DNA of 64,000 bases from Rhizobium brockwellii (GCF_000769405.2 NZ_CP053445.1:78732-142731); one strand, 5' to 3'; counted from the first letter of the stretch, positions 9,375-18,665 are shown. The notes: generated from the letters alone by a model not told the origin. Program-made: numbers and translations.

Positions 9375-9959
9375 ATGGCACCGCTCAACCGCTCAACCCA
9401 GAAGAACCGCCCCGCAAAATCCCAACGCGCCACTACACTCGAAATGGTCAGGCACGCCTGCCCCGACACAGCCCAGGCGCTGCGCATCTCCGAAAGCTTC
9501 GGCCTTGCCCTCATCGACAGCGACGGGATCCGCGAGCTCCATCGCGGCCAGTTGATCGAAAGCGCTGAGGCGCTCAAAGATGGTCTCGCCGAAAAGGCCA
9601 TGCAGATCCACATGCAGCGCATCGTCGGCTCCTTCGTCGGCTCCGCCTACGGCGCCGGGCAATTCTACAGCCGCGCGGTCACCGAGGCCCGCGATCTCAC
9701 CACGAAACTCTCCAACGATACCCGAGACGAGGACCTCGACGGCCCGGTCGGCTTCGACAGCCGCGCCCAGCGCAAGCGCGAGTTCGCAGCCGACATGGGC
9801 CTGCAGGCCCACGTGCTTCGCATGGCAGCCGAAGGCGCCGTCTCCGCCTACGAGGACATCACAGGCGAAACCTGGAAGCCCTACGAGCGCACGGTCGAGC
9901 AGCCCGCCAACTCGGTCGACAGACAAGCCGCCACTGCCCAGATGTCAGCATTCGAATAG
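9375..9959 (+). CDS. Conserved hypothetical plasmid protein
   Basis: 194 residues. The ATG is preceded by AAAAGGATCC, a plausible ribosome site. No known domain is recognised. The protein is mostly helical in appearance, with a basic N-terminus, an alanine-rich middle (GSFVGSAYGAGQFYSRAVTEA) and a C-terminal segment ending GETWKPYERTVEQ. There is no signal peptide or clear membrane segment. Its position among backbone genes and the strong terminator directly after it suggest a real monocistronic gene. Confidence 0.65.
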   Translation: MAPLNRSTQKNRPAKSQRATTLEMVRHACPDTAQALRISESFGLALIDSDGIRELHRGQLIESAEALKDGLAEKAMQIHMQRIVGSFVGSAYGAGQFYSRAVTEARDLTTKLSNDTRDEDLDGPVGFDSRAQRKREFAADMGLQAHVLRMAAEGAVSAYEDITGETWKPYERTVEQPANSVDRQAATAQMSAFE

Positions 9960-9966
9960 GACGATC

Positions 9967-9984
9967 GCGGGGCTTCGGCCCCGC
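9967..9984 (+). terminator. UUCG-tetraloop terminator hairpin
   Basis: A 7-bp perfect GC stem, GCGGGGC / GCCCCGC, closes a TTCG tetraloop seven bases after the stop of the hypothetical gene. The tail CTTCCTCC is pyrimidine-rich, though not a pure T run. Confidence 0.7.
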
Positions 9985-10266
9985 CTTCCTCCAGCGTCCG
10001 CAACGTCGTTGCTACCTGGTTCGGAAAAAGAAAAAAGGGCCGACGGAAAACTGCGGCCCATAAAGTGTGAAGGTCATGGACCTCCAGAGGGGAACAGCTG
10101 CTGCGGCGGAACTGGGAGGAGCCGCCATGTGCATCAGCTGAAGCCTGTATGCCCGAATTTTCATCGCGTTGCACTTAATTTTTGTGCGGTGCAGCTATGC
10201 GTTCTTGGCTTGAAGGAACGTAACCCCGTGTTCCGGCATCATTTCGGCGCGCTTTTCGGGCGAACA

Positions 10267-10935
10267 CTACCAGGTGATCAACGGCAACTTATGGAGCCAC
10301 AAGTCCGTGGTGACTTGATCCAGCACGAAGGTCGCAACGTTTTCTCGCGAAATGGAGCCTCCGCGGAACTGGTTCAAGCTCGTGAGCGTCTGGATCGTGG
10401 TGCGCCTAGGCTTGTTGTTGAGAACTGAAGGACGGACAATGGTCCAATTCAGATCGCTGCCCTTGATGATGGCCTCTTGGCGGTTCTTGTCGGCGTATAC
10501 CTTGCGCAAAAGCAGCGGGAAGATCAGCTTGTCGAACAGAAACCCGCCATGGCCTGCGCTATCCCCCGCGCCCATTCCGGTGATGGTGATGAGACGCGAG
10601 ACATGCTCTGCCTTCATGGTATTGACGAGCGCTCGGGTTGCAGTCGAGAGAAGGGTGACTTCACGAAACGGGCTTGCGGGTGTTCCAAGTGCGCTGATAA
10701 CGGCATCGCGACCCTTGACGGCCTGGCGCAACACCTTCTCGTCACGGGCGTCTCCAACGACGATCTTCGCTCCCCTCATGTCCGCGGCCTTTTCCGGCGA
10801 GCGCACCAGGAGGGTGACATCGTAGCCGCGGCTGAGGGCTTGGCTGACGATGTGGCGGCCGGTTGGCCCGGTGGCGCCGAGGACCACGATCTTCGGTGCG
10901 GCGGAGAAATCTATGTCAATGATGGAGGTGGTCAT
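10267..10935 (-). CDS. NAD(P)-binding NmrA/SDR-like oxidoreductase
   Basis: 222 residues with an N-terminal Rossmann fold: VVLGATGPTGRHIV, the GxxGxxG dinucleotide motif of atypical SDR/NmrA proteins, near residue 15, followed by a strand ending VTLLVRSPEKA. The catalytic YxxxK of classical SDRs is absent, as is usual for this group. It is the third and last gene of a leftward group (11515-12384, 11005-11478, then this one) opposite the LysR regulator. Substrate unknown; quinone, aldehyde or flavin reduction is typical of relatives. Confidence 0.8.
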   Translation of the reverse strand: MTTSIIDIDFSAAPKIVVLGATGPTGRHIVSQALSRGYDVTLLVRSPEKAADMRGAKIVVGDARDEKVLRQAVKGRDAVISALGTPASPFREVTLLSTATRALVNTMKAEHVSRLITITGMGAGDSAGHGGFLFDKLIFPLLLRKVYADKNRQEAIIKGSDLNWTIVRPSVLNNKPRRTTIQTLTSLNQFRGGSISRENVATFVLDQVTTDLWLHKLPLITW

Positions 10936-11004
10936 GATCGGGTCCTCTTGAAAGGCAGGGCGCCTCTCAGGAGGTAGCCCGGGTTTGGTTGTTGTGATCG
11001 GTAA

Positions 11005-11478
11005 TCAGAGCCTGCCCTCTGCGAGCAGTTCTCGGGTCCGCTTCAGCGTCGATACGAGGGCCGATTTGTAGCCCTTGTCGCTGTCGAACTGCGTCTGCTC
11101 GGCCTGCTCCTCAGGACCATTCGGCTGCTTGCCGCGTAGGCCGAGGTAGCAGTAGAACTTCAGCTGCAGCGCGCCGGCTTCGTCCTCGAATAGCTCATTG
11201 ACGATGGCGCCCTCGCGTGGGCCGCCTGCCTGGAAGAAGGTGACCTTGCTCTGCGGCTCAAGCGTGATGATTTCCCTGATGTCAGAGCCAGCAATGGTGG
11301 CTTCGCGCACGAAGTGGGTCGCACTTTCCTCGACGACGTCGCAGCGGGTGCAGAGGCCGGGCGGGAGAAAGAGGCGCGCATCGCGCGCCTTCAGCTCCAG
11401 GCCCTTCCACACCTGCTCCCTGGTGAGTTTTGTTTCGCCTTCCGGATTCACCGGGACTGTTGCGGTCGAATAGATCAT
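11005..11478 (-). CDS. SRPBCC-fold protein (DUF1857/AtaL-like)
   Basis: 157 residues. The opening MIYSTATVPVNPEGETKLTREQVWKGLELKARDA is cut here to its pattern: a START-like fold beginning with a strand and the LTREQVWKGLE helix, then SATHFVREATIAG and EPQSKVTFFQ strands, as in the DUF1857 family. Such proteins bind small hydrophobic ligands. It lies in a leftward run with two NmrA-like oxidoreductases, suggesting a shared minor redox or detoxification pathway under the divergent LysR regulator. No catalytic residue can be assigned. Confidence 0.75.
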   Translation of the reverse strand: MIYSTATVPVNPEGETKLTREQVWKGLELKARDARLFLPPGLCTRCDVVEESATHFVREATIAGSDIREIITLEPQSKVTFFQAGGPREGAIVNELFEDEAGALQLKFYCYLGLRGKQPNGPEEQAEQTQFDSDKGYKSALVSTLKRTRELLAEGRL

Positions 11479-11514
11479 GATGATCGTCCTTGTTTAAAAT
11501 TGTGGGCGCCTGCG

Positions 11515-12384
11515 TCAGGCAGAAGCAGCGGTTTGCCAGGCAAAGTCTCGATAAGAGCGAAGCGGACGGCCGAGAAGCGTCGTCAGGCGCTCGACATCGC
11601 CGCCCTCGGGCAGCATGCCATCAGTCAGGAAGCGCTCGCCCATCATGCGCATGTCATAGGCCATCCACGGCGGCATGAACTGCTTGAGGTTCTGTTCGAA
11701 AGCTGCCGTATCACCGCCGCCATAGTTGATCTGACGGCCCAGAACGTCCGACCAGATAGCAGCGATATCCGTGCCGGTGAGTGTGTCAGGACCCACGAGG
11801 TTGATGCGATTGGTCGGAAGCGGCTGTGCGGCCCTTTCGCGTCTCAGCAGTTCAATTGCAGCAATCTCCGCGATATCGCGGACGTCGATCATAGCAAGGC
11901 CCTTGTCGCCGACGGGCATCGGGTAGACGCCATAGCCAGTGATGACGTCCTTGATCGTCAGATCGTTCTGGATGAAGTAGGCAGGGCGCAGGATCGTGGC
12001 GTTCATGCCCATCTGCTCGATCATCCGTTCGACGCCAAACTTGCCGGCAAAGTGCGGCACGTTCACGTAGATGTCCGGGTGGATCACAGACAGGTAAACG
12101 ATCCGCTCAACGCCCGCAGAGCGGGCGACATTGAGGGCGATCAAAGCCTGGGTAAACTCGTCTGGTGCGACAGCGTTCAGCAGGAACAGCGTCGACACAC
12201 CATCGATGGCGGTACGCAGGGAGTCGACGTCGAGAAAGTCACCTTTGGCAACAGTAACACCTACCGGGAAATTGGCCTTGGAAGGGTCGCGGACGAGAAC
12301 GCGGACATCAGCGCCGCTATTGACGAGATGCTGGATGACTTGGCCGCCGATATTGCCGGTGGCGCCGGTAACGAGAATGGTCAT
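11515..12384 (-). CDS. NmrA family NAD(P)-binding protein
   Basis: 289 residues. The N-terminal motif VTGATGNIGGQVIQHL (GxxGxxG) and the following VLVRDPSKA mark an atypical SDR of the NmrA/YtfG type, in which quinone reductases and redox sensors are known. GVSTLFLLNAV and the YLSVIHPD stretch are conserved family features. It is the first gene of the leftward cluster and lies 106 bases from the divergent LysR gene, whose product probably controls it through palindromes in that gap. Confidence 0.82.
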   Translation of the reverse strand: MTILVTGATGNIGGQVIQHLVNSGADVRVLVRDPSKANFPVGVTVAKGDFLDVDSLRTAIDGVSTLFLLNAVAPDEFTQALIALNVARSAGVERIVYLSVIHPDIYVNVPHFAGKFGVERMIEQMGMNATILRPAYFIQNDLTIKDVITGYGVYPMPVGDKGLAMIDVRDIAEIAAIELLRRERAAQPLPTNRINLVGPDTLTGTDIAAIWSDVLGRQINYGGGDTAAFEQNLKQFMPPWMAYDMRMMGERFLTDGMLPEGGDVERLTTLLGRPLRSYRDFAWQTAASA

Positions 12385-12428
12385 GGGATTTTCTCCGGGT
12401 TGGTATTGCTTGACACCCGGAATATGGC

Positions 12429-12468
12429 TGGTTCATTATCAAACCAATAGACTGTTAAATTAGACAGT
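12429..12468. promoter_or_regulatory. Putative LysR-regulator operators
   Basis: Two short inverted repeats lie in the divergent gap between the NmrA gene and the LysR gene: TGGTT-N8-AACCA (12429-12446) and ACTGT-N8-ACAGT (12451-12468). LysR-type regulators bind interrupted dyads (T-N11-A) in such divergent regions, and two adjacent sites fit a tetramer. Seen directly; the function is inferred. Confidence 0.45.
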
Positions 12469-12490
12469 TCGTCTCACAGGTGGAACGATC

Positions 12491-13381
12491 ATGGATCTCG
12501 TCGCTCTCGTCGATTTCAATCTCGTCGCCCGTCACGGAGGCTTCGGCAAAGCGGCGCGGGCCTCCGGCCGGCCAAAGGCGACCTTGTCCAGGCGGGTGAC
12601 AGAATTGGAGGCATCCCTTGAGCTTCGGCTGTTTGAACGTGGCGCGCGCAACCTGAAACTCACCGAGGAAGGTCGCGCCCTTCATGAGCGGACAGCCGCG
12701 CTCCTGACGGAGCTTGACGAAACGGCGGCTACCATCGCGGCGGGCGGGGACAAGCCGCGCGGCAGGTTACGGATCAGCCTGCCGCTGCTGTTTTCGCAGA
12801 CCGCCATGGGTCGGATCGCGGCGGGCTTTGCACTGAAATATCCCGACGTGCGGTTGGAAGTCACGACAGAGGACCGAGCCGTAGACATGATCGAGGAAGG
12901 CTATGATCTGGTCATCCGGGTCAATCCGGACCCAGACGAAAGTCTTGTCGGCCGAGCCTTTCTGCATGATCGCCTGGTCGTCGTGGCAAGCCCCGGCCTT
13001 CCCCGCCCAGTGGCCGATCTCTCGGCGCCAGGTGTCGTGCGCGGGGCCGGCGATCGGCAAACCTGGAACGTCGTGACTTCAGAAGGACCCGCGACGATCG
13101 GGATCGAGCCCGTCCTCGCCCTATCCTCGCTTATCATGGTTCGGGACGCCGTTCGAACCGGCGTGGGCGCTGCGCGTATGCCGATATCGTTGGTAAGTCA
13201 CGATCTGGCCGACGGCACTTTGCTGCACTGGGGCGATATCGAGGGTTCCGAGGTCGCGCTGTGGGCGCTTTACCCGTCGCGGCGTCTGTTGAGCGCCCGG
13301 GTCGCTGCCTTCCTGGACTTTCTGAAGCAGGCTTTCCCCAACGGAACGCCCGATGAACTGGCGGCTTACATCGGCAGGTGA
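12491..13381 (+). CDS. LysR-family transcriptional regulator
   Basis: 296 residues. The N-terminal winged helix-turn-helix is clear: FNLVARHGGFGKAARA, then SGRPKATLSRRVTELEASL and LRLFERGARNLKLTEEG (residues about 8-62). The effector-binding periplasmic-protein-like domain follows (RGRLRISLPLLFSQTAMGRI; DLVIRVNPDPDESLVGR). The start ATG follows AGGTGG. It is transcribed away from the NmrA gene, so it probably regulates that cluster and itself. The effector is unknown. Confidence 0.88.
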   Translation: MDLVALVDFNLVARHGGFGKAARASGRPKATLSRRVTELEASLELRLFERGARNLKLTEEGRALHERTAALLTELDETAATIAAGGDKPRGRLRISLPLLFSQTAMGRIAAGFALKYPDVRLEVTTEDRAVDMIEEGYDLVIRVNPDPDESLVGRAFLHDRLVVVASPGLPRPVADLSAPGVVRGAGDRQTWNVVTSEGPATIGIEPVLALSSLIMVRDAVRTGVGAARMPISLVSHDLADGTLLHWGDIEGSEVALWALYPSRRLLSARVAAFLDFLKQAFPNGTPDELAAYIGR

Positions 13382-13466
13382 GGGACAGAAACAGCCTGCT
13401 TCACAGTCAGGAGCTTTTCTCAAATTCCGGTCTTGGCAGCGAATGAAGCTAGCCATATTCTCGGGG

Positions 13467-14033
13467 ATGGCCAAATTCTTCCCGACTCTCGAACCGCAAC
13501 ACCATCGCTTCATTGTGGCACAGCACATGTTCTTCACCGCATCGGCAGCGCCGACCGGTCATGTCAACATGTCTCCGCGCAGCACGGACATGTTTCGTGT
13601 CCTTGGCGACAACGCCGCGATGTATCTCGACCGCACCGGCAGCGGCAACGAGACCGCTGCCCATCTGGGGATAGACGACCGCCTCACCATCATGTTTTGT
13701 GCGGTTTCCGGGCCGCCGCTAATCATGCGGCTTTTCGGCAAGGGGCGCGTCATCCGTCGCGACAGTGACGAGTTCGCCAGCCTGCTGGACGAGCGGTTCG
13801 ACGGCAACGCGCCGCTCGGCGCGCGTCAAATGATAAGGCTCGACTTCGATCTGGTGCAGACATCCTGCGGCTACGGCGTGCCGTTGTTTGAATACCAGGA
13901 AGAGCGCCCGCAGATGGACGCCTGGGCCAAGGCCAAGGGCGTCGACGGGATCGACGACTACTGGCGGGAAAAGAACCAAGTGAGCCTAGACGGCTTTCCG
14001 ACCGGCCTTTACGAAACGCCCGGCGAGCGGTAG
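13467..14033 (+). CDS. Pyridoxamine 5'-phosphate oxidase-like flavoprotein
   Basis: 188 residues from the chosen ATG at 13467 (MAKFFPTLEPQHHRFI). The frame is open upstream with another ATG at 13443, but the family usually begins at the FFPTLEP stretch. The split-barrel fold is suggested by HMFFTASAAPTGHVNMSPR and the HLGIDDRLTIMFCAVSG region. Members bind FMN or F420 and reduce or sense small molecules. The C-terminal half (DDYWREKNQVSLDGFPTG) matches the longer PNPOx subfamily. It lies downstream of, and in line with, the LysR gene (85-base gap). Confidence 0.78.
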   Translation: MAKFFPTLEPQHHRFIVAQHMFFTASAAPTGHVNMSPRSTDMFRVLGDNAAMYLDRTGSGNETAAHLGIDDRLTIMFCAVSGPPLIMRLFGKGRVIRRDSDEFASLLDERFDGNAPLGARQMIRLDFDLVQTSCGYGVPLFEYQEERPQMDAWAKAKGVDGIDDYWREKNQVSLDGFPTGLYETPGER

Positions 14034-14667
14034 CACTGGCTCTCGCGCCAACACCCAACTTATGGACAGTAAATCAATTCCGGACGCAGCAACCGCCGCG
14101 GCCGTGGTCGGCGTAAGTCACCCGTTGGGGTGTCAGCGCCAACACGACACGTGACCGCTTGAACGACGCTGAGAACCCGCATGGAGCTGCCGACGAGAAG
14201 GTGGAGCGGTTCCCTGTAAGGCTGATCATCAAGGCCTGGCACCGCGACCCGCTAAGCGAGGGGTTACAATGCTCCATTCCCGGCAGCCTCTCACATGCAG
14301 TCGTTGGCTCCAACCATTCGATCCGGGCTGTGGGCGCTATGCACCCGTTCCCATTGGTCACCACCAGAATGATGCCATTTGCCGCAATCCTTGATCAGTC
14401 CACTGGCACGTCCACTGCGGTCTCGATGGGGCATGTCTGACCAAAGACCATCTCGCGATGCTCGGCTCGATCGGCATCCGCAACGGCCGGATCGTTTTCT
14501 TCCCCTGTGCGCTGAAGCGCCCATTCCTCGCGAGACAAGAAAACCTCTCCCTGGCCGTCCTCCACTCCGTTTCGGCCTTTCAGGTGCAGGCCGATCGTCT
14601 CCGGTCCTATCGACTGCCATCGAGGCCGCGATGGACGCGGCTCGAACAACCGAAAAGGATTACGACA
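14034..14667. other. Intergenic region without an assignable gene
   Basis: 634 bases. Several overlapping 60-110 codon ORFs occur on both strands (for example 14159-14440 plus, 14074-14364 and 14395-14649 minus), but none carries a motif I recognise and they contradict each other. The segment may hold decayed mobile DNA. The right end supplies the leader of the DUF736 gene. A ribosome-site-like AAAAGGA lies at 14653-14659. Confidence 0.4.
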
Positions 14668-14976
14668 ATGGCAACCATCGGCTCTTTCACCGCTTCAGGC
14701 AACGGCTTCTCCGGCACCATCAAGACCCTCAACCTCAACGTCAAGGCAACCATCCGCGCCGTCGAGCGCACGTCCGAAAAGGGCCCTGACTACCGCATCC
14801 TCGCGGGAGCAACGGAATTCGGCGCAGCCTGGAAGAAGACCTCGAACGAAGGTCGTGACTACCTCTCGGTCAAGCTCGACGACCCGAGCTTCCCGGCCCC
14901 CATCTACGCAACGCTGATCGAGGTCGAAGGCGAGGAAGGCCTCGCCCTCATCTGGTCCCGGTCGAACCGGGACTGA
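14668..14976 (+). CDS. DUF736 family protein
   Basis: 102 residues. The ATG at 14668 is preceded by AAAAGGATTACGACA, giving good spacing; the longer in-frame extension upstream is not used. [16 protein letters not shown] and the repeated Lys/Leu strands, then [33 protein letters not shown] and ALIWSR, are the DUF736 signature. This small beta-rich family is very common on Rhizobiales plasmids near transfer or partition genes. The function is unknown. A bidirectional hairpin separates it from the convergent HU-like gene. Confidence 0.88.
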   Translation: MATIGSFTASGNGFSGTIKTLNLNVKATIRAVERTSEKGPDYRILAGATEFGAAWKKTSNEGRDYLSVKLDDPSFPAPIYATLIEVEGEEGLALIWSRSNRD

Positions 14977-14984
14977 TACTGGAT

Positions 14985-15004
14985 GCCCCGCCGTAAGGCG
15001 GGGC
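14985..15004. terminator. Bidirectional terminator hairpin
   Basis: GCCCCGCC (14985-14992) pairs perfectly with GGCGGGGC (14997-15004) around a GTAA loop. It lies between two convergent genes (DUF736 and HU-like), so it can serve both. Confidence 0.7.
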
Positions 15005-15017
15005 TCTCCAGCAGGGA

Positions 15018-15296
15018 TCACTTGTTCAGTGCATCCTTGAGCGCCTTGGCAGGCGCAAAGGTCAGCTTCTTCGAAGCCGCAACCGTCATCTTCTCTCCGG
15101 TCGCCGGATTACGGCCCTCGCGCTCAGGCGAAGCCTTCACTTTGAATTTTCCGAAGCCGGGGATCGAGGTTTCCGCGTCGGAGCTTGCGGCGTCGGCGAT
15201 TGCCTGGAAGACGGCCTCCACGATGCCCTTGGCCTGAACCTTCGTCAGGCCGTTATCGGCTGCAATCTTGTCGGCGATTTCATTGGTGGTGGTCAT
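15018..15296 (-). CDS. HU-family nucleoid-associated DNA-binding protein
   Basis: 92 residues, the usual HU/IHF length. The conserved arm IPGFGKFKVKASPEREGRNPATG (shown as IPGFGKF then REGRNPATG) lies at residues 44-67, and the tail TFAPAKALKDALNK is typical. HU dimers bend DNA non-specifically and can assist relaxosome or replication complexes. A plasmid-borne HU close to traG and oriT may help host-independent transfer, which is an inference. It is a separate leftward gene upstream of nothing obvious. Confidence 0.92.
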   Translation of the reverse strand: MTTTNEIADKIAADNGLTKVQAKGIVEAVFQAIADAASSDAETSIPGFGKFKVKASPEREGRNPATGEKMTVAASKKLTFAPAKALKDALNK

Positions 15297-15379
15297 GGAA
15301 TTCCTCGCATCTTGTTGTCAAAGATAAAATCCGTGTCAGCTTATGACCGGATTGTCATCGGCGACGATGGAGACGAGGA

Positions 15380-15646
15380 TCAGATCCGTGGGATGTCCAC
15401 AGGTGGTTTCGGCCGATAACCCCGTTTGCGCTTCTCGCGAAGCACGTCGAGGAACAGGTTGATGGCCTGGCTCTCGTTGTTAAACAGATGCACCATCTGC
15501 TGTCCGCGCGTTCCGATCCGGCCCCAGGCGCGCACCAGCGACACCTCGCCGAACAATGTCGGCTGAACGGCGAGCGCGTAGAACCGCGCCATGTTTTTTT
15601 CCGGCGCGATACGCTCGACATAGAGGTGATAGGGCTGCGTGATCAT
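15380..15646 (-). CDS. WGR-domain protein
   Basis: 88 residues, starting at the internal ATG at 15646 (MITQPYHLYVERIAPEKN). The signature WGRIGTRGQ lies near residue 41, followed by an amphipathic helix (SQAINLFLDVLREKRKRGY). WGR domains occur in PARPs and bind nucleic-acid ends. Stand-alone forms are frequent on alpha-proteobacterial plasmids. The function is unknown. Its grouping with HU, a nuclease and a DNA ligase elsewhere in the window hints at DNA handling. Confidence 0.85.
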   Translation of the reverse strand: MITQPYHLYVERIAPEKNMARFYALAVQPTLFGEVSLVRAWGRIGTRGQQMVHLFNNESQAINLFLDVLREKRKRGYRPKPPVDIPRI

Positions 15647-15742
15647 AACAGAAGAATCGCGCGTTCGGAATCTGCCGTCCAACGACAGTTTTGAATCGGT
15701 CGGGCATCATCGATTCACAACAGTGATCCGCCGGCGTCCGGA

Positions 15743-16195
15743 TCATTTGCACCAGCTCCGGCGCGATCCTTCCCACTTCCGAGCCAAGCCTTCGGCGACG
15801 AGAATATCGCCGACCGATCGTCGCTCCCGATAGACGATCCTGAGCTTGCGACCGAAGCGATCTTCATCCCTGGCGGTCGTCTTGAACGACAGCGGACCCG
15901 AATTGAGGATGTCGAGCAGACGCTGTTTCGCCGCAAGACCTCGCTTGCGTTCGCGCTCACATTTCGGCGGGCTGAGCTCCGGCGTGTCGATGTCGGCGAT
16001 CCTGATCTTTTCACCTCGAAACCAGAACGTATCACCATCCACCACGCAGGTGATCCGTTGTCCGCTTCCGCAGATAGAGAAGGCTTCGCTCACGCTGCTT
16101 GCACTGCTTGAAGGCTGGGCTGAGGCAATAGATGCGAGGAAGCCAATGGCTAATGGGGATAGGCTGGCAATTGCCGTAAAAAGTCTCAATGTCAT
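15743..16195 (-). CDS. Secreted thermonuclease (SNase-like) at the end of the traCDG operon
   Basis: 150 residues. The N-terminus is a signal peptide ([26 protein letters not shown]). The SNase core follows: VVDGDTFWFRGEKIRIADIDTPE, of which DGDTFW and IDTPE are diagnostic, then the DRFGRKLRIVY segment containing the catalytic Arg/Glu region and GDILVAEGLARKW. Its start overlaps the traG stop by four bases (CATG/ATGA type), so it is probably cotranscribed with traC-traD-traG. A periplasmic nuclease in a transfer operon could process DNA at the cell envelope or degrade competing DNA; this is inferred. Confidence 0.85.
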   Translation of the reverse strand: MTLRLFTAIASLSPLAIGFLASIASAQPSSSASSVSEAFSICGSGQRITCVVDGDTFWFRGEKIRIADIDTPELSPPKCERERKRGLAAKQRLLDILNSGPLSFKTTARDEDRFGRKLRIVYRERRSVGDILVAEGLARKWEGSRRSWCK

Positions 16196-18162
16196 GTCGC
16201 CTCTGTGTCTGTCGTCGGAGCGGCCTTATAGCTCTTCACCCCTTCTGTGATTTGCTTGTGAAAACGGTTTTCTCCGACGGACGCGCTCATGTCGTTGCGT
16301 CTGAACCAGATGGCGCGCCCGCATCTGAGCGGCGGATTGCCCGATGTGAACACGATCTGCTCGTCAGCGCGCATGCGCAGCACCTCATGCGGCAGGATCA
16401 GTGGACGGCGGCTGAGCTGCCGGGAACGTGAGCGCGACGATCCCTTCATCCCTGACGAGCGGTTAGTCTGATCGACCTCGACCGTCGTATCGCCGCAGCG
16501 TTTCGAGATATAGTCGGCAGTATCAGGGTCGTTGATCGCGGCAAACGAGATCCACGACGCGGATTCGAACCACTTGCTCGTCGCGTCCCGCCCGCCATAG
16601 GCCTCGCGCATCTGGCCGATGGACTGGAAGATCATCGTCAGCGTGATGCCGTATTTGCGTCCGGCGTCGCGGGCGGTTTCGAGGATTCGCAGATAGCCGA
16701 GCCTGGCGACCTCGTCGAGCAGGAAGAGCGCGCGACCTTTCACATCGCCGTTTCGATTGTAGATGGCATTGAGCAGCGATCCGATAACCACACGCGCCAG
16801 TCCCGGATGGGCTTCGAGGACCTTCAGATCGAGCGCAATGAAGATGTCTGTTCCGCCATCGGCGAGATCGTCGGTCGAGAAACTGTCGCCAGAGACGAGC
16901 GCGGCATAGTTCGGATAGGACAGCCAGTGGGTTTCTTTCACCGCGTTGGCGTACACGCCGGAAAAGGTCTCAGGCGTCATGTTCACGAAGACCGAAACAT
17001 TCTCCTTCACGAAGTCCGATTCCGACTGCTCGTAGATCTTGGTCAGGCGCGCCCGCAGTTGCGGCTCCGGCTCCGAAAGGTTCTTACGCACACGGCGCAG
17101 CGTCTGGTCTTCCTCGTCCGTGTGACCGGACAGGCAGACGTCTGCGATGAGGGCCGTCAGAAGCTGCATCGCCGACGCCCGAAAGAAGTCGTCGCGGGCA
17201 GACGCCGAGCGCGGATTGTCGGTCATGATCCAGGTCGCGACTGCGACGATGTCCTCTTCCTTCGTGCTGCCGTGTCGCCCGATCCAGTCGAGCGCGTTGA
17301 AACCGACGCCTGACGCCGAGGGATCGAGAATGATCACCTTTCGGCCAGCCTTGCGGCGATGCTCCGATACCATCGGCGCCACTTCGCTCGACGGATCGAG
17401 GACGACAAGGCCGCCACCCCACTTGAGCGCGGTCGGGACCGTTACCGACGTCGTCTTGAAGCCACCGGAGCCGGCGAAGACAATGCCATGGGACGAGCCG
17501 AACGAGCCGTCGAAGCATAGGAGCGGGCTCTTGCCCCCCGCTCCCCAGGTCGACGGATCATCGGCGCGGAACGACACCGCCGCAACGCTATCGCGATCGA
17601 CGCGATACCGTTCGCCGACGACGATGCCGCCTGGATCGGGGAAAAGTTTCGCGGCCTCCTGCACCTTCATCCAGTCGGCCTCGCCATGCACCGCTCGCTT
17701 TCCCCCGATCCGCCGTGGTGCGGCTTGGGCAAAAGCTGCGTTTCCCTTCATCGTGACGCGCAGTGCGAAGACGCCGGCGAGGAATGCTGTCAATGCGCCA
17801 AGCATCGTTGCTGGGTCCGCATATCCGAGCACGGATTGACCTTTCGGGATGTCGCCAGCAATCCCGGCCAGGCGAACCCCTTCGCGCAGGAGTGCGATGA
17901 GGATTGCCACTCCATTTCCGCTGACGACGCCCCATCCTGCCGCCTTGATACCCGCTACGCCATTCGCCGCGAACAGAAAGATCGTGCCGATTGCAGCTGC
18001 GGTCGCATAGGGCAGCGCGAGGCCGATACGCCCGAGCATCAGCTTGGCCTGCGCGGTCTTGCCAAACGCGGCCAGCCATTGTTCGATCCCCGGCATGAAA
18101 ACCACGACGACGATCATCGTCGTGGCCGGGATGGTGGCGAGGAACAGTTTACTCGCCGTCAT
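16192..18162 (-). CDS. traG: TraG, conjugal coupling protein (VirD4-type ATPase)
   Basis: 656 residues, the usual Ti-plasmid TraG length. N-terminal membrane segments lie at residues about 5-22, 45-65 and 75-95. Walker A is GSGGFKTTS near residue 243, and Walker B is [10 protein letters not shown] near 490. The coupling protein brings the TraA-oriT relaxosome to the TrbB-L mating channel and drives DNA transfer. The start overlaps traD by 14 bases. Third gene of the leftward traCDG operon, expected to be activated by TraR at the tra box near 18747. Confidence 0.96.
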   Translation of the reverse strand: MTASKLFLATIPATTMIVVVVFMPGIEQWLAAFGKTAQAKLMLGRIGLALPYATAAAIGTIFLFAANGVAGIKAAGWGVVSGNGVAILIALLREGVRLAGIAGDIPKGQSVLGYADPATMLGALTAFLAGVFALRVTMKGNAAFAQAAPRRIGGKRAVHGEADWMKVQEAAKLFPDPGGIVVGERYRVDRDSVAAVSFRADDPSTWGAGGKSPLLCFDGSFGSSHGIVFAGSGGFKTTSVTVPTALKWGGGLVVLDPSSEVAPMVSEHRRKAGRKVIILDPSASGVGFNALDWIGRHGSTKEEDIVAVATWIMTDNPRSASARDDFFRASAMQLLTALIADVCLSGHTDEEDQTLRRVRKNLSEPEPQLRARLTKIYEQSESDFVKENVSVFVNMTPETFSGVYANAVKETHWLSYPNYAALVSGDSFSTDDLADGGTDIFIALDLKVLEAHPGLARVVIGSLLNAIYNRNGDVKGRALFLLDEVARLGYLRILETARDAGRKYGITLTMIFQSIGQMREAYGGRDATSKWFESASWISFAAINDPDTADYISKRCGDTTVEVDQTNRSSGMKGSSRSRSRQLSRRPLILPHEVLRMRADEQIVFTSGNPPLRCGRAIWFRRNDMSASVGENRFHKQITEGVKSYKAAPTTDTEAT

Positions 18163-18364
18163 GAGCGAACGCCTCCGCGCCTATCGCCTTGAGGCGCAAT
18201 TGCTCCGCATCGTCGCCCTTCAGGCGGCGACTGGCATCGATCAGCAGGCCGAGCAGCAGTGCCCGCTTCTCATAGCGAAGTCCTGCCTTGACGATCAGGC
18301 CACCCAGTTCGATTTTTTCGCGCGTGTCTCTCTTTCGCGCGTCATTCGTCATCGTGCGGGCCAT
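18149..18364 (-). CDS. traD: TraD, small conjugal transfer protein
   Basis: 71 residues from the ATG at 18364 ([13 protein letters not shown]), matching the size of Ti-plasmid TraD. The core [25 protein letters not shown] is shared with the MobC/TraD accessory family, which helps the relaxosome. It starts four bases after the traC stop and overlaps traG, so translation is likely coupled. The longer frame upstream is rejected because it runs through traC. Confidence 0.9.
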   Translation of the reverse strand: MARTMTNDARKRDTREKIELGGLIVKAGLRYEKRALLLGLLIDASRRLKGDDAEQLRLKAIGAEAFAHDGE

Positions 18365-18368
18365 GCGT

Positions 18369-18665
18369 TCAAGCCTCACCAGGCCTGCCCGCAGGCGCGC
18401 CAGACGCGATCGTCGCCGCCGGTTCACCGCCGGCTCGACCATCCCCGGCGTTTTTTCTTCCGGTCGAAGGCGCCTTACCTCCGCGAAACCGCCCGGTGAT
18501 CTCTTCGAACGCCGCCTGTAGTTCGGCCTCCTCGATCTCGATCTCACCGAGACCGGCTTTCAACGCGATCCGGCCGATGCGCTCGGCCTCGCGTGTTTCG
18601 GCTTGTCTCAGCTGATCCTGCAATCTGGCGATTTCTTCCCTGATCTTCGATGATGGCTTCTTCAT
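18369..18665 (-). CDS. traC: TraC, relaxosome accessory protein
   Basis: 98 residues from the ATG at 18665 ([12 protein letters not shown]), preceded by GGGAG. The N-terminal half is a long charged helix ([19 protein letters not shown]), as in Ti TraC. It acts with TraA at oriT. First gene of the leftward traCDG operon; the start lies 73 bases from the tra box at 18739-18756. The longer frame to 18872 would cross the tra box and part of oriT and is rejected. Confidence 0.88.
   Translation of the reverse strand: MKKPSSKIREEIARLQDQLRQAETREAERIGRIALKAGLGEIEIEEAELQAAFEEITGRFRGGKAPSTGRKNAGDGRAGGEPAATIASGAPAGRPGEA

Noticed and set aside
14074-14649. Minus-strand ORFs (14074-14364, 14395-14649) as decayed transposase
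   Set aside because: No transposase motif or terminal inverted repeats could be recognised.
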